A stretch of 64,000 nt of DNA from an uncultured Flavobacteriaceae bacterium (lineage in GTDB: Bacteria; Bacteroidota; Bacteroidia; Flavobacteriales; Flavobacteriaceae): assembly GCA_937901915.1 (NCBI GenBank), contig CALGUD010000151.1, positions 19,010 through 83,009 of the forward strand. Reading direction: 5' to 3'. The notes below the pieces were generated by a model that worked only from the letters and a program-made list of their open reading frames with translations, was not told the DNA's origin and did no database searches. Position 1 is the stretch's first letter; the number at the start of each line of letters is the position of its first letter. This document shows, piece after piece, positions 23,204 to 32,212 of this stretch. A program made the translations under genes and the position numbers.

Positions 23204-26200
23204 CTATTGATTTTGCTCTAAATAATCGGAAGGTGCCTTGCCGTATTCATCTTTAAAACATCTTGTAAAATAGGAAGCCGAATTGAATCCGGTGCGGAAA
23301 GCTATCTCAGTAAGTGTAAATTTTTGGGTATCCATAAGTTTTAAAGCTTGCTTAATTCTTACCATCCTGATAAAATTTACAATTGATTTTCCGGTAAGTG
23401 CTTTAATTTTACGATAAACCTGCATACGGCTTAAATTAAAAAGACCTGCAATTGAATCAACACCAAGTTGGGAGTCTTGTAGATTTTCAATGATATATTC
23501 TATAGCCTTTTGCAAGAATTCCTGGTCAATTTCATTGCTGGTGACTTTATTTGGTAACAAAAAAACATCCTGGCTAAACTGGGAGTACAATTTTTGACGT
23601 GATTCAATAATTTGATTTACCTGAGCTACAAGAAATCGAAAGCTAAAAGGTTTTGTTATATATACATCTGCACCAGTTTCTATTCCCTCAATCTGATCGT
23701 TTACTGTTGTTTTTGCAGTAAGCATGATAAAAGGAATGTGACTGGTTTCAAGATTAGATTTTATTTCATTACAGAGTTCAATACCGTTTTTTACAGGCAT
23801 GAGAATATCACTTATAATAAGATCGGGACTCTTTTCAAGCGCAATCTCTAAAGCCTGCTTGCCATCTTTTGCTTCCAGTACGTTGAACTGATTCCGGAAT
23901 TCCAGTGAAATATAATTTCTCAACTCATCATTATCTTCAGCAATAAGTATATGAGGCTTGAGTTGGTCATCTTCTTTATCCCAATCATCACTATTATAAT
24001 TATTAGCTTTAGAGGTATTCAGGTTATCTGAACTAACGGGAATATCGTATATATCTTCATTGAAGAATACTTTTCTATCAATTGGAATGAGTATAATAAA
24101 TTGAGTTTGATGGCCAGGTAAACTTTCTACTTTAATGTTTCCCTGGTGTAACTCTACAAGACCTTTGGTTAACGAAAGCCCAATTCCAGTCCCCCCGGTA
24201 TTAATTTTTGTAGATGATTTTGCTTGATAAAATTTATCAAAAATAAAAGGGAGTTCATTTTCAGAGATTCCAATTCCATTGTCAATGATGCTAAGTTCCA
24301 GGCAATTGCTTTTCACTTGTTTTTCACCGACTACACTATAAGTTGAATTAATAATTATATTGATCTGGCCGTTGTCTGAAGTAAATCTAAAAGCATTCGA
24401 AAGAATATTTACCAATATTTTTTCCATTTTATCATGGTCAAACCAACCATTTAAGGAAGGAAACATTGAATGAACTCCAAAGTGAATGTTTCTTTTTATG
24501 GCAAGGTCATTAAAAACAGCAGCAATACCTGTAACGTAACGGACTAACTCTCCCTCTTGTATATGAAGCTTCAATTTTGCACTTTCCATTTTGTTGAAAT
24601 CCATAAGTTCATTAACCAATTTCATCATTTTATCTGAGTTGGCCTGAATTGTATTGAGTCTTCCTTTTACGGTGGAGGGAAGGTCTTCCATAGCAATTAA
24701 ATTTTCCAATGGCATAGATATAAGACTCAAAGGGGTTCGAAATTCATGTGATATATCGGTAAAAAATTGTGTTTTCGATTCTATCAGTTCATTTTCTCTT
24801 TCACGCGCCAATCTTTCCATGGCCAGTTGATTTTTTATATTAATCCTGTCCGTCCTTATTCTGATAAGAAAATAGATAGTTATTATAATTAAAACAGTAT
24901 ATAGTGTCATTGCCCACCATGTTTTCCATAATATTGGGCGTATTACGATCTTTAGGCGTTTGGGAGTTTTATTCCATATCCCGTCGTGTTCTGCTTTTGC
25001 TAAAAATACATATTCGCCGGGATCAATATTAGTATAGGTGGCACTATGATTTTTTCCAATACAGTTCCAGGTTTTGTCAAATCCTTCCAACATATAACAA
25101 TATTCGAAATGAGATGATTGTCCATAGTTTATAGCTGCAAAATCTATCGTAAAGGAACGTTGCTTATGTGAGAGTTCTATTTCTGGCGTGAGACTAATAT
25201 GTTTCTCTAAGGGTGAGGAGGGAGTACCAATCCCGACTAATTCATTATTAATTTTCAAATCTGTAAAATACAGTTCTGGTATTGAAGTATTGGATTGTAT
25301 ACTGTCCGGATAAAATGCATTAAAACCATTATTATTACCAAAGAATAATTTACCGGTACTGCTGTGTAGAGATGCGTTGTTGTAAAAATTGTTGGACGCC
25401 AAACCATCTGATGTAGTATAGTTGGTAAATACATTGGTTTTAGGATTTAGCTTAGATATTCCCATATTTCCACTGATCCAGATATTACCAACAGAATCCA
25501 TTTCCATTGCTTTAATAAAGTTGCTTGGAAGGCCATCTTCTTTTTGAAAAACTTTGAATTGGGAAGTTTTTTTACTTTTTATATTCAAACCATTATCAGT
25601 TGTGCCTATCCATAAACCGTTAACCGGGTCTTCAAGCAGAGTTTGTATACCACTGCGGCTCCGGCCATCGGGTAGGTCGTCTTTAAGATAACATCTGTAT
25701 ATAAATGAGTTATTTTTTACCTTCGTGAGTTCATATAAGCCATACATTGTTCCTACCCACAAAATTCCATCAGAGTCTTCTAATACAGAACTAATATAGT
25801 TAGTTTTCTCAATGAAGTTAGGTTTGTTTTTCTCACAAAGGATAGTAAACCGTTGCGTTTCTTCATCAAAATAAAAAAGCCCGCTTCCTAAGGTACCGGC
25901 CCAAATAGTCCCTTTTTTATCTATATACAAACAGGAAACATTATCGTCACCGAAGCCCCCGGATTGTAGCGAGTAGTTCTTTACATCATTGTTTTGAAAA
26001 TTCACTTTGTATAAACCTTTACCCGCTGTTCCGATCCAAAGATTGTCATTACTGTCAGAAATTATGGATGTGAGATGCTTAGTGTTTAATTTAAAATTGA
26101 TGTTGTCACAACGCTGTAGCTTACCTGTTTCAGAATTTAACTTAATCAGACCCAGCCCTTCAGATACAATCCAGATATTCCCATTTTTATCTTCCGCAAA

Positions 26201-27334
26201 TCCTTTTACACTTTTATTTTCCAGATCGGTTGGTTTAAAATCACCCCAATTATATGAATCAAATTCTTCAGCATTGTTATTGATAAGGTATACGCCTTTA
26301 TCAAAAGTTGCGATCCACGTAAGCCCTGAATCATCAATGTAAACTGAACGGATAGAATTAGTTGGTAATTTTTTGAGATTATTGTCTTCAGAACCAAAGT
26401 AGCTTATTTTATTTTTTTTTGTATCCAGATAATTTAACCCGGAATTTTCTCCGCCTATCCATAGGTTACCTTTACTATCGCTGCATAATGTCAAAATATT
26501 ATTGCCAGTCGAACTATAAATAGAATCCCTCGATATTGTTCTTCTAAAAGAATAATATCCATCATTTCGGGAAGCTTTAATAAGCTCACCATGCTGAGTG
26601 GCCAACCAAATATTTCCTGTTTTATCTTGTATCATTTGGTTAATTTGGCTTTGGGGTATCTCTTTTTCATTAAATGGTAAGGATGTAGAAACCAAATCAG
26701 TTGCATCAAATATTCGAAGTCCACCCTTGGTTCCACACCACATCTGATTATCTACATATAAAAAACTGTTGACATAGTTGCCAAGAGAAGTGGTATTATC
26801 TTTAGTGTTTTCGATGAAATATGTAAAAGTTAAATTCGCTGGGTCATAAACATTTACTCCACCCCCATGTGTGCCAATCCACAACCGGTCATATTGGTCA
26901 ACTGACAAGCATGTTATGAATCGATTACTAACAGAGTTCTTATTATCTCTGAACGAATCAATATTTATAAAATTATCCTTCTCTCTATCGTAAAGGCACA
27001 GTCCTTTTGCAGTTCCAATCCACAATTTTTGATGAGAATCTTCAATAATTACATTTATACTATTGTGACTGATAGTGGTTTTATCTCCCGGGTTATGCTC
27101 ATAACTGTATAAGTTGGTGCCGTCATAGCGTATTAATCCCTCAGATGTTCCAATCCACATGAAACCCTTACTGTCTTTAAAAAAACATCTTGCAGAATTT
27201 GACAATTCTTCGGGTTCTACAGGAAGAAACTTGGTGTGTTGTGATTGAGCAATAGAATTATATCCAAACAACAAACTTATTAATAAGGCTATTAGACCAT
27301 ATGTTTTTTTATGTAAGAGTGATTTCATGTACAT
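23204..27334 (-). CDS. Hybrid two-component system regulator (HTCS) of the arabinose-glycan locus
   Basis: One-protein sensor, kinase and transcription activator of 1376 residues. After a signal peptide (cleavage near SIAQ) comes a periplasmic double beta-propeller with many two-component propeller repeats (WIGTxxGL), a Y_Y_Y domain about 728-790, and a membrane segment about 805-827. Cytoplasmic parts are HisKA with His863 (DISHEFRTPL), HATPase with N-box near 976 and GTGIGLSL near 1048, a receiver with Asp1176 (ISDILMP), and an AraC-type HTH at about 1290-1376 (FRTGFNSASYFTRCFKDEYG). In the family the propeller binds a signature oligosaccharide and the HTH activates the cognate SusCD and enzyme genes. 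A second ATG two codons later is an equal start. Confidence 0.95.
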   Translation of the reverse strand: MYMKSLLHKKTYGLIALLISLLFGYNSIAQSQHTKFLPVEPEELSNSARCFFKDSKGFMWIGTSEGLIRYDGTNLYSYEHNPGDKTTISHNSINVIIEDSHQKLWIGTAKGLCLYDREKDNFINIDSFRDNKNSVSNRFITCLSVDQYDRLWIGTHGGGVNVYDPANLTFTYFIENTKDNTTSLGNYVNSFLYVDNQMWCGTKGGLRIFDATDLVSTSLPFNEKEIPQSQINQMIQDKTGNIWLATQHGELIKASRNDGYYSFRRTISRDSIYSSTGNNILTLCSDSKGNLWIGGENSGLNYLDTKKNKISYFGSEDNNLKKLPTNSIRSVYIDDSGLTWIATFDKGVYLINNNAEEFDSYNWGDFKPTDLENKSVKGFAEDKNGNIWIVSEGLGLIKLNSETGKLQRCDNINFKLNTKHLTSIISDSNDNLWIGTAGKGLYKVNFQNNDVKNYSLQSGGFGDDNVSCLYIDKKGTIWAGTLGSGLFYFDEETQRFTILCEKNKPNFIEKTNYISSVLEDSDGILWVGTMYGLYELTKVKNNSFIYRCYLKDDLPDGRSRSGIQTLLEDPVNGLWIGTTDNGLNIKSKKTSQFKVFQKEDGLPSNFIKAMEMDSVGNIWISGNMGISKLNPKTNVFTNYTTSDGLASNNFYNNASLHSSTGKLFFGNNNGFNAFYPDSIQSNTSIPELYFTDLKINNELVGIGTPSSPLEKHISLTPEIELSHKQRSFTIDFAAINYGQSSHFEYCYMLEGFDKTWNCIGKNHSATYTNIDPGEYVFLAKAEHDGIWNKTPKRLKIVIRPILWKTWWAMTLYTVLIIITIYFLIRIRTDRINIKNQLAMERLARERENELIESKTQFFTDISHEFRTPLSLISMPLENLIAMEDLPSTVKGRLNTIQANSDKMMKLVNELMDFNKMESAKLKLHIQEGELVRYVTGIAAVFNDLAIKRNIHFGVHSMFPSLNGWFDHDKMEKILVNILSNAFRFTSDNGQINIIINSTYSVVGEKQVKSNCLELSIIDNGIGISENELPFIFDKFYQAKSSTKINTGGTGIGLSLTKGLVELHQGNIKVESLPGHQTQFIILIPIDRKVFFNEDIYDIPVSSDNLNTSKANNYNSDDWDKEDDQLKPHILIAEDNDELRNYISLEFRNQFNVLEAKDGKQALEIALEKSPDLIISDILMPVKNGIELCNEIKSNLETSHIPFIMLTAKTTVNDQIEGIETGADVYITKPFSFRFLVAQVNQIIESRQKLYSQFSQDVFLLPNKVTSNEIDQEFLQKAIEYIIENLQDSQLGVDSIAGLFNLSRMQVYRKIKALTGKSIVNFIRMVRIKQALKLMDTQKFTLTEIAFRTGFNSASYFTRCFKDEYGKAPSDYLEQNQ

Positions 27335-27416
27335 AAATTTTGCCCATTACACCAATTTTTATCCTAGTAATAAGAATTCTTTACTATTTTTTAATAGGGG
27401 ACAGTAAACATAGTAA

Positions 27417-27544
27417 ATATTTCCTTCCATTTTTTAATTATGAAGGGAAATATCTGAATTCAATAATTTTGTAATTATACTTTTTGGCTTTGTTTGTAGA
27501 AATAATCTGCAGAAGTTAAGAACCTCTGGTAGGGTTACTTAACT
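27417..27544. other. Hairpins upstream of the HTCS gene
   Basis: The 27335-27644 gap lies between the head-GIN gene stop and the HTCS start, both leftward. It contains ATATTTCCTTCCA/TGAAGGGAAATAT (27417-27429, 27441-27453; one wobble, one mismatch) and AGTTAAG-AACC/GGTT-CTTAACT (27514-27524, 27533-27544, one bulge). Neither is followed by a clear T-run on the minus strand. They may end the head-GIN transcript or shape the HTCS leader. Confidence 0.4.
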
Positions 27545-27644
27545 AAGTTGTATTTGAATGAAATAAAATAAAATAAGGAAAGAAATAGGAATATATTACT
27601 ATCCTTTTTTAGTATAATTCATCTATAAAGAAGAGGTTAAGTAC

Positions 27645-28322
27645 TTAATGTATCACAATGGAACCTCCAAAAGTACTATCTTCCCTGACTTTCGGGTCTC
27701 CAAAAATTTCAATAGTGCCTCCTGCTGTAACATTGGCTTCTACAAGGTCTGTAACATGAACAAATGCTTTTCCACCTGCAAAAACCATAACATCAGCCTG
27801 ATCGGATATTAAATCTTTTCCGTGGTATGCTCCTCCGGTTCGTACTGTAACTTCTTGATTATTGGCTTTTCCAGCTATTCTGATTTTTCCTCCGGTAACT
27901 GCTTTAGATTTTAGTGTGGGGGTATTTATAAGAATATCAATTTCACTGCCTTCCTGTACCCTTACTGTAAGATAATGGGAATTGATTTCGTTATCTGAAG
28001 ATATTTTAGCATTTTCATTAGCGTCAATTAAGCTTAATTCATCAGTATAATGGAGCTTTACCGTTATTTCTTCGCCCTCTAGTATGTTCTCGATTTCCAT
28101 TCTAATTTTCACTTCCCCGTTTTCCAGTACTACTTTTACATCATCTTGCTTGTAACCAGAAATAACGGCTTTATTTTCGGTTGATTGTATAAGAATAACA
28201 TGTATGCGGTCATATACTTTTAACGCATCAAAGCTCCCAAGGTCAACTGTTTTTGTTTCCTGTGCAGATAAGCTTTTAGTTACTGCGAATAAAAGGGCGA
28301 TAATTATTTTAATTGAATTCAT
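27645..28322 (-). CDS. Head-GIN domain protein (DUF2807), secreted
   Basis: A 225-residue exported protein of unknown exact role. I chose the ATG at 28322, because it gives a normal signal peptide (MNSIKIIIALLFAVTKSLSAQ); an upstream in-frame ATG at 28376 only adds 18 residues before the hydrophobic stretch. The mature part has repeated short beta strands with alternating hydrophobic residues (KVYDRIHVILIQ, YLTVRVQEGSEIDI, ADVMVFAGGKAFVHV, GGTIEIFG), typical of the DUF2807 beta-helix often called putative auto-transporter adhesin. It is leftward, upstream of the HTCS, and probably unrelated to the glycan locus. Confidence 0.8.
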   Translation of the reverse strand: MNSIKIIIALLFAVTKSLSAQETKTVDLGSFDALKVYDRIHVILIQSTENKAVISGYKQDDVKVVLENGEVKIRMEIENILEGEEITVKLHYTDELSLIDANENAKISSDNEINSHYLTVRVQEGSEIDILINTPTLKSKAVTGGKIRIAGKANNQEVTVRTGGAYHGKDLISDQADVMVFAGGKAFVHVTDLVEANVTAGGTIEIFGDPKVREDSTFGGSIVIH

Positions 28323-28404
28323 TTTTTGTGACTTTAGGTGATTCGTAAATCTTAAATTATAAATGGTCAATTTCAAAAAACCTTATTAAAACTGCAACTG
28401 AAAT

Positions 28405-28441
28405 TCTAATTCCAAGAAGCAGTTTCGGAATTAGATTTTTT
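28405..28441 (+). terminator. Intrinsic terminator without an upstream rightward gene
   Basis: TCTAATTCC (28405-28413) pairs perfectly with GGAATTAGA (28427-28435), 13-base loop, then six T. It reads rightward in the divergent gap between the head-GIN gene and the YtxH gene. There is no rightward gene before it for several kilobases, so it must end a non-coding or antisense transcript or attenuate a long leader. Confidence 0.6.
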
Positions 28442-28634
28442 CCTCATAAAGATGTGATTTTTCTTCAATTAATAAAAACAACGTAATTAATTTTATTTGT
28501 GTGAAATTATAGTTATCTTATAGACAATACGCGTCTTTTCAGTATAATTCTTAACTCTTTAAAAATATAGTTTTTCAGTCAATCTTTATATTTTTTGAGT
28601 TAAGCTCTTTGAGAATATTGAATGATATTTGTAT

Positions 28635-28668
28635 AAGCAACAAATCTAAAACAAGCCAAATGTTGCTT
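28635..28668 (+). promoter_or_regulatory. Inverted repeat in the leader of the YtxH gene
   Basis: AAGCAACA (28635-28642) and TGTTGCTT (28661-28668) form an eight-base stem followed by TTAATT, 32 bases before the YtxH start. Upstream, GATATTTGTA (28624-28633) recurs before the DUF1328 gene (34371-34380). Apart from this and the orphan terminator at 28405 I see nothing in the 28323-28700 gap. Confidence 0.35.
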
Positions 28669-28700
28669 TTAATTGATTATTAACTTAAAACATAAATAAG

Positions 28701-29039
28701 ATGAGTAATAGTAGTAATGCAGTATTAGGAATATTAGCAGGAACAGCCATAGGGGCTGCCATAGGAATTCTTTTTGCACCGGATAAAGGAGTAAATACGA
28801 GAAAGTGGATTGCCGATGAGGCTATAGCCACTAAAGATCAAATAGCCGGATCTACTCTGGAATTGAAAGACAAAATCGCTCACAGTTTATCAGCCAATAA
28901 AGGAACTTTAGAAGATCAGGTAGAGAATGTGGTTTCTAACTTTAGCCACAAAACAGAAGATGTAATTACTGCCTTAGAGCAAAAATTAAAAGATTTAAAG
29001 GCTAAGAATAAACAGTTTCAGAAAACATCATTATCATAA
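28701..29039 (+). CDS. YtxH-domain small membrane-associated protein
   Basis: The 112-residue protein has a glycine-rich hydrophobic N-terminal segment (VLGILAGTAIGAAIGILFAPDKG) characteristic of the YtxH domain, followed by an amphipathic, Lys-rich helical tail (about residues 35-110) likely to be a coiled coil. Members are general stress proteins of unknown biochemical role, known from Bacillus and widespread in Bacteroidota. It is the first gene of a three-gene unit: its stop codon overlaps the start of the next gene by one base (TAATG). Confidence 0.85.
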   Translation: MSNSSNAVLGILAGTAIGAAIGILFAPDKGVNTRKWIADEAIATKDQIAGSTLELKDKIAHSLSANKGTLEDQVENVVSNFSHKTEDVITALEQKLKDLKAKNKQFQKTSLS

Positions 29040-29404
29040 TGGCTATACTTGAGTCTATAAATAATGCCACTAATAAAGCTGTTAAAGTAGGAGAAGATTA
29101 CGTTAAATCTTCCCAGGAGTATTTTATATTAAAAATATTTCAACAATTAACATATTCTTTTAGTACGCTATATAAGATAATTATTATTGGTAGCTTTTTA
29201 TTATTAGGTGTCATTTTTATCACTATATCAGGAGCCCTATATTTGGGCGAATATTTAAACAGTATGCCCTTGGGTTGTCTTATAGTTGGTGGAATATTAT
29301 TTGTAGTCGCAGGAATAGTTTTTTTACTAAGAAAATTTATTGATAAGTCAGTCATTCAAAAAATAGGAAAAAATTTTTTTAACCAAAACCATGAAACAGT
29401 ATAA
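29039..29404 (+). CDS. Holin-superfamily-like inner-membrane protein (DUF1469 type)
   Basis: A 121-residue protein with two long hydrophobic segments (about residues 47-70 and 79-97) after an amphipathic N-terminus, and a basic tail. This layout matches the Phage_holin_3_6/DUF1469 membrane proteins that accompany YtxH in stress operons; I see no phage context, so a lysis role is unlikely. Translation is coupled to YtxH by a one-base overlap, and its end overlaps the next gene by 14 bases. Confidence 0.7.
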   Translation: MAILESINNATNKAVKVGEDYVKSSQEYFILKIFQQLTYSFSTLYKIIIIGSFLLLGVIFITISGALYLGEYLNSMPLGCLIVGGILFVVAGIVFLLRKFIDKSVIQKIGKNFFNQNHETV

Positions 29405-29591
29405 TTCATTTGAAGAAATAGAATATGATCTTAAAAGGCTTGACCTGAAAAGGGAAATTGCACTTGAGGAAATTAAAGGTATTAAAAATGAAGTTCATGA
29501 AGAATTAAGTCCTTATAATTGGATAAAAACAGCATACAAGATTTTAGGTAAGGTTGGAACTGTACTTATCGTAAGAAAGATTTTTAGATAA
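29391..29591 (+). CDS. Small basic protein in the YtxH operon (DUF6327-like)
   Basis: A 66-residue product, charged and helical in its first 40 residues (SFEEIEYDLKRLDLKREIALEEIKG) and ending in a hydrophobic amphipathic stretch (ILGKVGTVLIVRKIF). It resembles the short third proteins found after YtxH and holin-like genes in flavobacteria; the DUF6327 label is from memory and tentative. It overlaps the preceding gene by 14 bases, which supports it as a real translated gene. A strong terminator follows 42 bases after its stop. Confidence 0.65.
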   Translation: MKQYNSFEEIEYDLKRLDLKREIALEEIKGIKNEVHEELSPYNWIKTAYKILGKVGTVLIVRKIFR

Positions 29592-29633
29592 TCTAGATGG
29601 TTTTTTATATTTTGGTTGGTTATCTAGAAGAAT

Positions 29634-29662
29634 CGCGTCCTTAATGGGACGCGGTTTTTTTT
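29634..29662 (+). terminator. Intrinsic terminator of the YtxH operon
   Basis: CGCGTCC (29634-29640), loop TTAATG, GGACGCG (29647-29653), then G and eight T. A perfect seven-base G+C-rich stem in very AT-rich surroundings. Confidence 0.92.
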
Positions 29663-29824
29663 ATCTTATATCTTAGATCTACATAAAATAAGCTTAAACA
29701 GTTAATAATAATATCTATTAAGCACTATTCCCTTTCATCTTCTATTTAATTTTAAACATTGGTAATTATATTCGAGCAGAATGATGATGATTAATAAGAG
29801 TGTTTATTGATGATTATCAGAATT

Positions 29825-29856
29825 AAACCGCTTCTTGATTGAGTGCGGTTTTTTAA
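29825..29856 (+). terminator. Second terminator without its own gene, possible small-RNA end
   Basis: AAACCGC (29825-29831) pairs with GCGGTTT (29845-29851), 13-base loop, continuing into TTTTAAT. It lies 160 bases beyond the operon terminator, within the 29592-29911 gap, with no real open reading frame between the two (only a nine-codon ATG frame at about 29780). It may end a short independent RNA or stop read-through before the topoisomerase gene. Confidence 0.7.
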
Positions 29857-29911
29857 TCTCTAATAGTGACATCAGAGATGTTTATTTAGGTCAATTTTAA
29901 TAAGAAAAGTT

Positions 29912-30997
29912 ATGAAACCCTCTAATACTATAAGGAAATTGTTTACTCGACCCGAAAGGATGGTTGAAAAAGTAAATTTAAAATACGTAACTGAAGATGA
30001 GTTGTCTATCTGCAGAAAAAGAAGAGGAAGGGGTTTTTCTTATCTCATAAATGGTAAACTCATTGACAAAAAAAAAGAATTAAAGCGAATTAAAAGATTA
30101 GTAATTCCCCCTGCGTGGAACAATGTAAAGATATCACCGATTCTTAATAGCCATTTGCAAGTAGTAGGAATGGACTTAAAGGAAAGAAAACAGTACCTCT
30201 ATCACCCTGTATGGTCCAGAATCAGGAATGAGGTAAAATTTTATAAAATGTTTTCATTTGGAAAAAAGCTTCCTTTTATAAGACAAAGAGTTGATGCTGA
30301 CCTGAGGCAAAAAGGGTGGCCCGATACAAAAGTGATGGCATTGATTCTTAAACTAATGGAAGAAACACATATTCGGATTGGAAGTGATATATACGCAAAG
30401 CAAAATAAAACTTACGGGTTGTCCACTTTAAGAAGTAAGCATGTTAATATTTTAAAGGATAAAATACGGTTTGAGTTTACAGGTAAAAAAGGAATAAAAC
30501 ATACAGTTTCTGTTAAAAATAAAAAACTAATAAAATTAGTAAGCCAGTGTGAAGAAATACCCGGATGGAATTTATTTCAATATTACGACAAAAACGGACA
30601 AAAAAGGTCAGTAGATAGTGGAATGGTGAATGATTATATAAAGGAAATTACCGGCGATACTTTTACTGCTAAAGATTTTAGAACATGGTCAGCCAGTATT
30701 GTTTTTTTTGACAAATTAATGGAGTTAGGAATTGTAACAGATGAAAAACAGATAAAAGAAAATTTGATAAAAGCCTTTGAAGCTTCCGCATTAGCATTAA
30801 GGAATACCAGAAACGTATGTAAAAAATATTATGTACATCCACTATTAATAACTAAATATGAAGATGGAAGCCTCTTAAAGTCATTCCAGTATACTGAAAA
30901 TACTTCCGAGGAAACGGAATTTTTTTCTGCCTCAGAACATGCATTTTTAGACCTAATAAAAAATTACCATCCCAATCTGTCAAAAGATTCAGTATAA
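29912..30997 (+). CDS. DNA topoisomerase IB (poxvirus-like)
   Basis: This enzyme relaxes supercoils by a transient 3'-phosphotyrosyl link. The 361-residue length and layout fit the bacterial/poxviral short form: an N-terminal domain (FSYLINGKLI, IPPAWNNVKI) and a catalytic domain with the active residues Arg and Lys in RIGSDIYAKQNKTYGLSTLRSKHV (shown discontinuously: RIGSD, then TLRSKH), Arg in KDFRTW, and Tyr307 in KKYYVHP as nucleophile. It is preceded by a terminator and followed by 228 bases without a gene. In many flavobacteria it lies near stress genes as here. Confidence 0.95.
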   Translation: MKPSNTIRKLFTRPERMVEKVNLKYVTEDELSICRKRRGRGFSYLINGKLIDKKKELKRIKRLVIPPAWNNVKISPILNSHLQVVGMDLKERKQYLYHPVWSRIRNEVKFYKMFSFGKKLPFIRQRVDADLRQKGWPDTKVMALILKLMEETHIRIGSDIYAKQNKTYGLSTLRSKHVNILKDKIRFEFTGKKGIKHTVSVKNKKLIKLVSQCEEIPGWNLFQYYDKNGQKRSVDSGMVNDYIKEITGDTFTAKDFRTWSASIVFFDKLMELGIVTDEKQIKENLIKAFEASALALRNTRNVCKKYYVHPLLITKYEDGSLLKSFQYTENTSEETEFFSASEHAFLDLIKNYHPNLSKDSV

Positions 30998-31225
30998 AAG
31001 TTAAAAATGTTGAAAATTATATGTGATACAGCACATAAGGATAAATTAATACGGCCTTTTTTATGGATTTGTAATTTAAATCTTATAAAAAATAAACATC
31101 TACCTGTAAATAACTGAATATCAAATGATTAATAATAAATATTTAAATTATATGAGTTAAATATTTATGTTTTAAGGCAAATGGTCTTTAGGATAGATAA
31201 ATATATTTGAGTATAATTTTTAAAT

Positions 31226-31516
31226 ATGAATATTTACTTACTAATAGCATTTATTTGTGGTTTTACAATGGGAGTTATAGTACTAACATTGTTCGGGATA
31301 ATGAAAGCCGAAAAAACCAACAGAGACGACAGGCTGGAAAGAATATACAGAAGCATAGAAAATAATGATAAAGTACCTTTAGAAGATCTCAATGCATCAA
31401 TTAATGATCATTTTAAAGCTGAGGTTTTTACAACAGACAATAACCTTTCCTTAAATAAAAAAATCAAAGACTATTATTTTTCTGTTAAAAGAAAATTGAA
31501 CAAAGTAAAGGATTGA
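31226..31516 (+). CDS. Small single-pass membrane protein, unknown function
   Basis: A 96-residue product with one N-terminal membrane helix (about residues 3-25) and a charged cytoplasmic tail rich in Lys, Asp and Asn. I do not recognise a family. It is flanked by topoisomerase IB and the DUF2383 gene, all rightward, with 228 and 85 bases of spacing, so it may have its own promoter. The codon use looks like its neighbours and the frame is fully open, which supports a real gene. Confidence 0.6.
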   Translation: MNIYLLIAFICGFTMGVIVLTLFGIMKAEKTNRDDRLERIYRSIENNDKVPLEDLNASINDHFKAEVFTTDNNLSLNKKIKDYYFSVKRKLNKVKD

Positions 31517-31601
31517 TTTTTATGCGCTGAGATTTAGATAAATTGATGTTAAACGGTATACATCTCAAAATAAATTACCGGTCATTTTAAACAATAATAT
31601 T

Positions 31602-32051
31602 ATGAGTACATACACAGAAGAAGTAGGCGATAAATTAAATACCCTACTGGAAAGGACATACGATGCTGAAAAAGGATTTAAAAAAGCAGCTGAAAATGTA
31701 AAAGACGCGAATTTAAAATCTTATTTTGAAAGAAAAGCTCAGGAACGATATGATTTTGGACATCAGTTAAAATCAGAAATTAAATCTTTTGGACAGGATA
31801 CTGAAAAAGGCGGAAGTGTAGCAGGAACAGCCCACCGTGCCTGGATGGATGTGAAAGCCTTATTTTCATCAGATGATGAAGAATCGATGTTAGAAGAATC
31901 TATACGTGGGGAAGAAAAGGCCTTAAGTGATTATGATGATATACTAAATGAAATTTCTTTGCCTTTAAGTACAAAAAACATACTGGAGGAACAAAGAGCA
32001 CATATTGCAGAGGGGTTATCTAAAATAAAACAACTTGAAGATTTAAGATAA
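31602..32051 (+). CDS. PA2169-family four-helix-bundle protein (DUF2383)
   Basis: The 149-residue protein is a ferritin-like four-helix bundle. Conserved features: LNTLLERTYDAEKGFKKAAEN in helix 1, ERKAQERYDF in helix 2, the GSVAGTAHRAWMDVKALF loop and helix typical of the family, and EESIRGEEKALSDYDDI. Members are induced under stress; the biochemical role is unknown, although acidic residues suggest metal binding. It ends 36 bases before a strong terminator. No signal peptide, so cytoplasmic. Confidence 0.88.
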   Translation: MSTYTEEVGDKLNTLLERTYDAEKGFKKAAENVKDANLKSYFERKAQERYDFGHQLKSEIKSFGQDTEKGGSVAGTAHRAWMDVKALFSSDDEESMLEESIRGEEKALSDYDDILNEISLPLSTKNILEEQRAHIAEGLSKIKQLEDLR

Positions 32052-32086
32052 ACCCGTTTTGAATTTTACTTATTGATTTTAAGAAC

Positions 32087-32121
32087 AAAAGAGATTGTAT
32101 TTTAACAGTCTCTTTTTTTTT
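32087..32121 (+). terminator. Intrinsic terminator after the DUF2383 gene
   Basis: AAAAGAGATTG (32087-32097) pairs with CAGTCTCTTTT (32106-32116) with one G-T wobble and an eight-base loop; the T-run continues to 32121. Confidence 0.88.
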
Positions 32122-32212
32122 AAAGTCAAATGAAATAAAAAAATTGCGAGATTTAGGCGATTTTTTAATTTACCGATTTCAAAAGAAGAAATTTTGATTT
32201 CTTTTTAATGTG

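Noticed and set aside
29039..29404. Prophage holin
   Set aside because: No other phage genes are nearby; the operon with YtxH points to a stress-related membrane protein.
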